Origin: Girardinichthys multiradiatus
Lineage: Eukaryota; Chordata; Actinopteri; Cyprinodontiformes; Goodeidae
NCBI RefSeq assembly: GCF_021462225.1
Contig: NC_061795.1
Location: 50,088,880-50,152,879, forward strand
DNA length: 64,000 nucleotides
Reading direction: 5' to 3'
The notes beneath the pieces are model-generated. The model had not been told where the DNA came from. It was given only the letters and a program-made list of their open reading frames with translations, and searched no databases. Below, piece after piece: positions 56,656 to 64,000 of the stretch; the stretch's first letter is position 1; each line of letters starts with the position of its first letter. Position numbers and translations under genes: made by a program.

Positions 56656-57665
56656 GCTCTAGATGGACAAACTGTCTACTTTTAAGGCTAGGCTTAAAAC
56701 TTTCCTTTTTAATCAAGCTTATAGTTAGAGTGGCTTAGGTTATCCTGAGCTATCTCTGTAGTTATGTTGCTATAGGCTTAGGCTGCTGGAGGAGATAATG
56801 ACCACTTTCACCCTCTTCGCTACATTCTCACACTACTCTCCAATTTAGCATTATTTGCTGTTATTTCAGTTTTTAACTTTATTTTCTCCCTCTTTTCTCT
56901 TCCTAGAAGCTACACCTGGCCTGACCTTTATCTGTGACACCTTTCTGGAGAGGGGCATCGTCCGAGCTTCTGCTGGCAACAACTTAATGTTCACCTTCTA
57001 CTGATGACCCACATGGCCCTGTCTTTCAGTGTTTAAACCTTTCTCTCTCCTAGACATGATGATTGACTGAGCTTCTACTGTGACTAATTCTATGTGCTCT
57101 CTTTCAGACTCTAACCTTGAAAACTGGCTCAGAGTTTATCTGTTCTTTCTTTCTAGATGAAACGACCAAAAGGAGCTACATCCATTAACATTTACTTTTC
57201 CTTCCCATAGAAAGTACTCCTGGATCAGTGCTTCTTTGTTCTCTTTGTGTCTCTGCTCTGTTCTCTCAAACCCCCAGTCGGTCGTGGCAGATGGCCGCTC
57301 ACACTGAGCCTGGTTCTGGTTCTGCTGGAGGTTTCTTCCTGTTAAAAGGGAGTTTTTCCTCTCCACTGTCGCCACATGCATGCTCAGTATGAGGGATTGC
57401 TGCAAAGTCATCGCCAGTGACTGTCCACTGTCTCTACATGCTCATCCAGGAGGAGTGAATGCTGCAAGTCACTGACTGGATGCAATCTGCTGGGTTTCCT
57501 TAGATAGAAAAACTTTTTATCCAATTTGAATAAATAACTAACTCTGACTGCACTGTTCAATGATTAGGATTAATTGGAATGTATAAACCTGACTGTTGTG
57601 AAGAGCCTTGAGACAACATGTGTTGTGAATTGGCGCTATATAAATAAACTGAATTGAATTGAATT
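56656..57665 (+). mobile_element. L2 LINE 3' end, second unit (copy A2)
   Basis: Starts GGCTCTAGATGGACAAACTG, as copy D does at 35339, repeats the last 60 bp of the L2 reading frame (compare 56376-56440), and carries the full 3' UTR to GAATTGGCGCTATATAAATA and a (TGAATTGAAT) tail at 57665. It is either a separate truncated L2 or a rearranged end of copy A. Confidence 0.8.
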
Positions 57666-58234
57666 TTGCAATACGATCCTGGTGGTTTTGCTGGTGTTAC
57701 TCAGCCTGCCAGGGATGATTCATGAGATATTGTTGTCAGGCAATGAAACAAAATAAGTAAAATTATGAAGCTGCATAAAACCGTTGCCTGCTTTGTTTTA
57801 ATATTATAATCAGTGTGATGCACTGCTGTAAGCTGTGCAGTTTTCACAGCTCTGTATGAACACATTCAACTGCACTTATTTACCACATATTTAATCTCTG
57901 CTTACCTTGAGATGGTAATGATATGATTTTATTAAAGTCAGTAGTTAACTGAGACTTGAAGCTATCTGTGAAAATATTTACTTTTACTAGGGAATGATGG
58001 ATATTTTATCCTTTTGCCTTCCTCTCAGTATTGCACAAATCGTCTCTGTCTGTTTAGCATGACTCATCAGGTTGTACATTTAGGTACTTTGTATTCCACT
58101 TGATCGCATAGCTCTAAACTTCAAGAAGCTGTGAAAAAAGTTCAATTTTTTTGTGCATGAGTTAAGCATCATGCAACATTCTTGTTTTGGGTGCACGGGG
58201 TTGATCGGTTAAAATAGGTAAAAACACATGAGTG
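57666..58234. other. Intronic sequence, no gene seen
   Basis: Non-coding gap between two LINEs. Confidence 0.5.
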
Positions 58235-59840
58235 TTTGGAAAAATATTGTGAGAACATCAGGCCTATCTCAAACCTCCCCTTCATCAGTAAGATTATCAA
58301 AAAATCTTTGTTTCAGCACTTCAACAACTTCCTAACAATGAACAACCGCTTCAATGTCTTCCAGTCAGGCTTCCTGCGTGTCACCACTGTACAGAGACTG
58401 CTCTTGTCAAGGTGTTCACTGGCATCCGTATAAATGCAGACTGTGGAAGAACCACAGTGCTGGTATTATTGGACCTTAGTGCAGCATTCGACACTGTTGA
58501 TCACTCCATTTTATTAGAGTGCCTGGAAAACTGGGTCAGCCTTTCTGGTACAGCACTCAACTGGTTTAAATCCTACTTGAAGGACAGGTACTTTTTTGTG
58601 TCAGTAGGTAACTTTACATCAGAGAGCACAAAAATCACATGTGGTGTTCCCCAAGGGTCCATCTTAGAGCCCCTCCTATTCAATATCTACATGCTCCCCC
58701 TAACTCAGATTTTAATAAACAACATAAGTTATCATAACTATGCAGACGACACACACCTATACAATACGATGTCACCAGGTGACCATGAACCCATTCAAGC
58801 GCTGGGCAAATGCTTAGAAGAAATCAATGCATGGACGGGCCAACATTTTCTTCAGTTGAATCAAAACAAAACTGAAGTAATAATCTTTGGACCAAAGGAA
58901 GAGCGTTTAAAAGTTAGCACACAGCTTCAGTTAATACAGCTAGAAACCACCAGTCAGGCTCAAAACCTGGGTGTAGTGATGGACTCAGACCTGAACCTTC
59001 AGAGGCACATAAAGACAGTAACAAGATCAGCCTTCTATCACCTAAAGAACATCTCCAGGATTAAAGGACTAATGTCTCAGCAGGACCTTGAAAAACTAAT
59101 TCATGCGTTCATCTTTAGTAGAATTGATTACTGCAACGGTGTCTTCACAGGTCTGCCTAAAAAGTGGATCAGACAGCTGCAGTTGATCCAGAACGCTGCT
59201 GTCAGCGTCCTCACTAGAACTAAGAAAGTGGAGCACATCGGCCCGGTTCTAAAGTCCCTACACTGGCTCCCTGTAGCTCAGAGAATAGACTTTAAAATAC
59301 TTCTGTTAGTCTATAAATCACTGAATGGCTTAGCACCAAAATACATTACAGACTTGTTGTCAGTGGATCAACCACCCAGACCTCTCAGGTCTTCTGGCTC
59401 AAATCTACTCTGCAGAACCAGAACCAGAACCAGAACCAAACATGGAGAAGCAGCTTTTAGTTCTTATGCTCGACTAATCTGGAATAAACTCCCAGAAAAC
59501 TGTAAAAGTGCTGAAACCCTAAGTTGCCTTAAATCAAAATTAAAAACGTATTTGTTTAGAGTGGCCTTTGACTGGGCCATCTAAACATTATTAGTTAAGT
59601 CTTCAGTCCAACTTTCCTTTTATTTTCTTATCATGCATTTAATGATAAATATTTTATTTTAATAATTTTTTATTATTATCATCTGTTTAATTATGTATTT
59701 TTTATTCTCTTTAATTATTTCATTATCTTTATCCCACTGCAATTTACTTTTCCTATTATGTCTCTTTTTCTTTTTTCATGTACAGCACTTTGAATTGTCT
59801 TGCTACTTAAATATGCTATATAAATAAACTCGCCTTGCGT
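58235..59840 (+). mobile_element. Second LINE family (L2/CR1-type), 5'-truncated
   Basis: Opens within the RT ([18 protein letters not shown] in a short frame at 58236), continues with the 390-codon frame described separately, and ends in a UTR with TACAGCACTTTGAATTGTC, CTATATAAATAAACTCGCC and a weak tail near 59840. Its protein is clearly related to, yet distinct from, the L2 copies above, so it is a second family. Confidence 0.85.
58412..59584 (+). pseudogene. LINE reverse transcriptase, 390-codon open frame, N-terminus lost
   Basis: Keeps the RT palm from [19 protein letters not shown] through [20 protein letters not shown] and NYADDTHLY (YADD at 58739-58750) to the C-terminal domain ([39 protein letters not shown]). 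The endonuclease and the first RT blocks are missing or out of frame, so it is not a working retrotransposase. A (AGAACC)4 run near 59415-59438 codes RTRTRTRT in the C-terminal part. The frame ends naturally at 59582-59584. Confidence 0.85.
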
Positions 59841-61344
59841 TAATAAAATAAATATCTGTGTTAAATAACATGAGCACAGCCTGTGATTTCCATGTGTCGC
59901 AACAGGTTTTGAAGACATAATGAATTACAAAATCTGAGAGAAAAGAAAACATTCAGATAGAATTTATGAATGGATCAAACTGTGTGTTCATTAAAACTCT
60001 TGGATCTCAGTTCTATTTGTTCACTTGATCATCTGGTCATTTTCTACTCTAATGGGCTTTATCAATACATCAAAATGCTGAAACCTTTCCACATTTTCTT
60101 TACACATATACAGGTTTGCCACCACTGGCAAACTGAAGTTTGATATTTTAGGTGTCAGTCTACCTCAGGGAACTAAAACTTGTACACAGTCCTAAAGTTG
60201 GAAAGCATTGACAGGATATTAGAGGAAATGCTATTACTGTAAGCATTTCTCTGTCTCCACAACCCTGACTTCTTCTCCTGTTCTTCCTGTGGTGTCTCTC
60301 AGCGGGTTCTTACTTTATCGTGCTGTGTTTATCTGCTTCTCTATCACTTTCTTCCTTCTCCTGCCAGCAGGGTCCTCATGCGAATGGAGCCCGACTTTCA
60401 GTGAAGAACGGAGACGGCAGAGAACCATTGCTAATAGTGTGTTTCTGTCTGAGAGCTGCGGAGTACATGTGTGAGAAATAGATATGAGAACATCAATCAA
60501 GAGATGCCCTAAAAGTAGCGGGTTGGTGTCGAGTCGCGATTTGCTGTAGTAGCTGCGCACTTCATCCAAATTTGTAGAAGCATAGAGAGGAGAAAATAAA
60601 GAAGGAAGAGGGCAAAGCAGGGAGAATGAGATAAGAAGAGGGATCGAATACGAAGATAAGACAGGGACACATCAGACTGGAACTGTGAAAGGAGTAAGTA
60701 TATAATAAACCAAACTCTCTCCTCACTCTCAGCAGCTCCTCATTTTCTACATTTAGCATTTTAACCCATGCTGAACTGGAACAAGCCTTTCCAGTCACAC
60801 AGCTGATTAATTACTAATGAATATCTGGTAATAAACTTAAGATAAATTCTTTGAAAGTGAATATCTCATGAATATTAACATCAATGGGTACATGTGAGAC
60901 CCTAGACCCAACTCATAGTGTTTAGGTCTGATCCTCCATCTGTCTGCCATATCTGAATGCTATGAAAATCAGCACAGAAGTATGACTGCATTTACACATC
61001 AAAATTCTTCATGCTTTAAAACAAATAGGCTCCTTTGCAGTTTTTTCTGTCCATAGATGAGTCCAAGGACAGCTTGGCAAGCCTCAGTAAATATGTTAAA
61101 AGATGGCACAATGATCTATCTGTGCAGTGATCTTCTCTACTTGTCTTATGATCCATATTTTTAAATTGGGCTGTAGTAAAAAACTTTTGACCATCTGCAT
61201 TCAGTCGGTAAGTACACAGGAGGTGGCTACAGTATGTGCCACAGTCCTGTCTTTTTCATATACATAAGAGAAAGTATATGAGTAACAAAATAAGGAAGTG
61301 AGTAACTTAATAAATGAGCATCAGGGCAGCTGCAGATATTAATT
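59841..61344. other. Intronic sequence, no gene seen
   Basis: 1.5 kb of non-coding DNA. Frames of up to 84 codons on both strands show no domain. Confidence 0.5.
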
Positions 61345-62260
61345 GAATGGTAGTTTGCAAAATCATTTATACCCGTTGAACTTATTCTGGATTTTTTTAC
61401 ATTTCAGTCTCAAATGCCCCTTTTCCATTGGCTCGATTTGGCCCTACTCGACTACACTCGGCTCGCTTTGCGAGCGTTTCCATTACTGTTTTTTCCACAA
61501 CGGTACCTACTATTTTGATCCCTGCTCCTGAGCAGGTCCGACCGGGGCTGAGTCGGGACCACATGTGACGTGAGCAGACTGCTGTTCACTGATTGGCCGT
61601 GAGAGAAGAAGAAATGAGAAGGATTTTGTTGAGACAGTGCAGGGAAAAGTTAATAAAACTCTAGAGCAACTACAATGATATTAAGGACCAGCATTTATGT
61701 GTCATAAATCATGCCTGAAGGCTGACAGAAAAGAAAAAGGACAATTTAGCTTTCTGAATTAAATACAGGCGGAGCAATGTATTTAATAACACCCTAAATC
61801 AGCTGAACACACATTAAATCAGCTGTTTAGAACACAAATATTTCCCCCACAAAATACAAAACAATACCACCTTGAAACAACGTGTTTGGCTCGAACATTT
61901 ATTGATGGTCCTTCAGCGAACCAGCATCTGCAGGAGGAGGGAGCAGCCAGAGAGCAGCTGCCCGTAATCAGACTGCCTTCATCGGACCAAACAGGAGGAC
62001 GAGCCCGCTGAATCTGCGGAGCACGAATATGCAATATCCAACCTAAAACTAACTTTGAAGGTCATAAGTCCGCGATTTTGCACTTTTAAGTCCTTGTCCT
62101 CGTTATTGCTAGGGATAAGACAAAACATTCCACACAAAGCCCAAAATTGTAACTTCAGGCATACTTTGAAGCTTCACCTCCAGACAGCAGCGTCTCTTCT
62201 CTCTGCTTCGCATGCCGCCCCCCGTCCCTCACATCAGAAACCCTGAGCCTTATTTTAAGT
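61345..62260. repeat. Possible DNA-transposon relics, unclassified
   Basis: TTTGCAAAATCATTTATACC near 61356 recalls a Tc1-type terminus. From 61416 a block begins CCCCTTTTCCATTGGCTCG with CTCG-rich words. This is the kind of terminus seen in fish non-autonomous elements, but the matching opposite end was not found. 61900-62260 is GC-richer and non-coding. Confidence 0.35.
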
Positions 62261-62467
62261 TCTGGCTGGGCTGTGGTCCAGATAATTATCCCAGTGGATC
62301 ATTTTAAACATAAAAAACTTAAGAGATTCTTGCATATACATTAATACAAATGTTGGGACCCACAGCCATGGTTACAATGTGAAAGGCCAGTACAGACTTA
62401 ATAAATTGCATTAACCTACTTATGGCACAGCCAGGGAACAGGGTAACTGCGGACTTCCTGTGTCCTC

Positions 62468-63242
62468 ATAGAGAAAGATTTAAATTGAAATGATCTAAAC
62501 GTTTTTCATTTTATGAAGTTTTGTTTGTGTTGAACTCAGCTATCTTGGTGCTAGCAGACTATCTGCAGCACATGTGCTCAGGTTGTGTTCTGTGTTTGTG
62601 TGTTTTTAAAGTTAAGACAAACTTTATTTAAAGGGTGATTTTAAACACAAAAGATCGGCCATAACCCGCCGTCTGCGTTTATGCATTTTAACCCTTTTAT
62701 TAAACCTGGTATTTTAAAGGTATGTGTTTGATTCTGGTGCTAAGCTATCAGCTTCTTTTGTTAGCTCAACGGCTAACCGGTAAGAACACGTGCTTGCTAC
62801 TAAAGAGTATTTAACAGAAATTTTGTTATTTTTCAAGGTAGTGTATAATAGTCCCTAAACATGATTTTACTAAATTTGATATAACTAAGTAAACACCAGT
62901 AAGCCCCATTTCTCCAGAAAGATTTGGCTCTTTTCCAAAGTATCCCCTTAATAATATTTCTTTAAATATTATTTTAATAAATAAAGGCAGCTAATGAGAC
63001 AGATCATTCTTTAAAACATTATTTTATTAAAATAATATTTTATCTGATCTTGCATTGTGATTTGTTGTCTAAACGTTTGCTGATTATTTCCTAAGTTGGT
63101 TCCAAGACTAATTTAACTTCATTTCCAGATCCTTCAAGATAATCCTTGGTTCTCAAACATAAACATTGCATGGTAATGTTGCATCATTCTTTTGGTCATG
63201 ATTTCCAATCATCTTTAATCAACTTGTTTATATTGTACATAT
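62468..63242 (+). repeat. Dispersed repeat family X, copy 4 (middle part)
   Basis: Matches 49027-49835 of copy 3, starting at GAAATGATCTAAACGTTTTTC and stopping at TTTATATTGTACATA. About 65 bp around 63000 is deleted relative to copy 3 (the TCATCCAGAAGG segment). Both ends of the family are missing. Confidence 0.7.
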
Positions 63243-64000
63243 ATGGAGGTAAATTTGTCTCAATATTATTCAATCAAACAAAAAACAAATCTCAATCAAA
63301 AAAAACTAATCTCGACCAAAAAATATTAGGTTGTGATCAAAACTTTCAGAGTTGTAACATGTTTTTTTTTTTTATGGGATATTTTATTTTGGGGAGAAAA
63401 AAAATAGTTTGAAAAAACGTTTTGATTAAAATGACAATTTTTTTCTCATGAAGAGAAAAAGGTTATTTGCAAAACATAAACTTTTATTTGCGCATGTCAA
63501 AAATCTTTGGTTACGACTCTCGCTCTTGGTTTTGACGCTCTCTGTTTTTGGTTGAACTCAACCAATTTTGAGTTCTGGAAACATGAACATCCTGGGCGGG
63601 GCCTAAAGACGAACGCTGTAAGACGTTTCCCTATTGGTTAGCGCTGACTAAAGCGGCCGCTCGAACTGCAGGGCTTGTACAGAAGAAAACTGCGGTTAAG
63701 TGAGCCAACAGTTAGAAATATGTGGTCACGCCAGCCGACACCAGTTCTCTCTTAAAGATTAGCGTAGCGCATACAAGGCCCATTACGGTAATGGAGCAGA
63801 AAGGACCCGATCCTGGTTGAGAAAATAAGAGGAAAACAGAATTATGAAATATTAATTCTGGTTATAATATATATGACCCTCTAATATAATCTGAAGAGAT
63901 TGTGTTGTCACCTCATGGCTTTGGAGAAATAAATTTCTGAAAGTGGGACAAATGCATATAATGGTTGAGCATTTTGAGGTACTTTGATCCGTTATTTCTC
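63243..64000. other. Sequence with possible unclassified repeat
   Basis: Homopolymer A and T runs (63300, 63362-63373) and a short hairpin word TTGGTTGAACTCAACCAA near 63550 suggest a non-autonomous element, but no ends could be set. It runs to the window edge. Confidence 0.35.

Overview
This looks like nuclear DNA of a teleost fish, probably a spiny-rayed (percomorph) species. The evidence is AT-rich intronic sequence, several LINE families with L2-type 3' tails, Tc1-like transposons, tRNA-derived SINEs of fish type and one vertebrate cadherin exon. No bacterial gene structure, CRISPR array, rRNA gene or functional tRNA gene was seen.

Host gene: the only host coding sequence I can support is a 143-bp exon on the minus strand (40784-40926) with clean splice sites at both ends. 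Its 47 whole codons match the fifth extracellular cadherin repeat of T-cadherin (cdh13). No other exon of that gene was recognised, so the rest of the window is probably intron: at least 23 kb on the upstream side of the exon and 40 kb on the downstream side. The introns hold a dense set of mobile elements, many nested.

Layout: 1-9.9 kb holds copies of an unclassified dispersed repeat (called family X here), a SINE, a hAT-type MITE with an 8-bp target duplication, and a LINE scrap. 9926-20841 is a full-length endogenous retrovirus of class I (gamma/epsilon-like) type. It has two LTRs, a 4-bp target duplication, a tRNA-Trp-like primer site, gag, pro, pol, env and a polypurine tract; all coding regions are broken. 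21-30 kb holds Rex1/CR1-like LINE pieces; one LINE is split by a decayed Ty3/gypsy chromovirus that itself carries an L2 tail. 32.7-44.8 kb holds two gypsy-like solo LTRs, a decayed Tc1 element split by an L2 copy, a MITE, the cdh13 exon, an antisense X copy with a SINE, and an L2 copy split by a solo LTR. 48-64 kb holds more L2 and X copies, a young Tc1-like transposon with 200-bp inverted repeats and an intact 334-codon transposase (50886-52495), a long L2 with endonuclease and RT, and a second LINE with a 390-codon RT-bearing reading frame.

How it fits together: nearly all retroelements whose direction can be read lie on the plus strand, antisense to the cdh13 exon. The exceptions are SINEs and the antisense X copy. 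This fits selection against sense-strand polyadenylation and splice signals inside an intron. The ERV and the young Tc1 element are the features most worth follow-up. No wholly new gene system was found; the less ordinary points are the primer site with an extra base, the better preserved env, the direct repeat between pol and env, and the unclassified family X.
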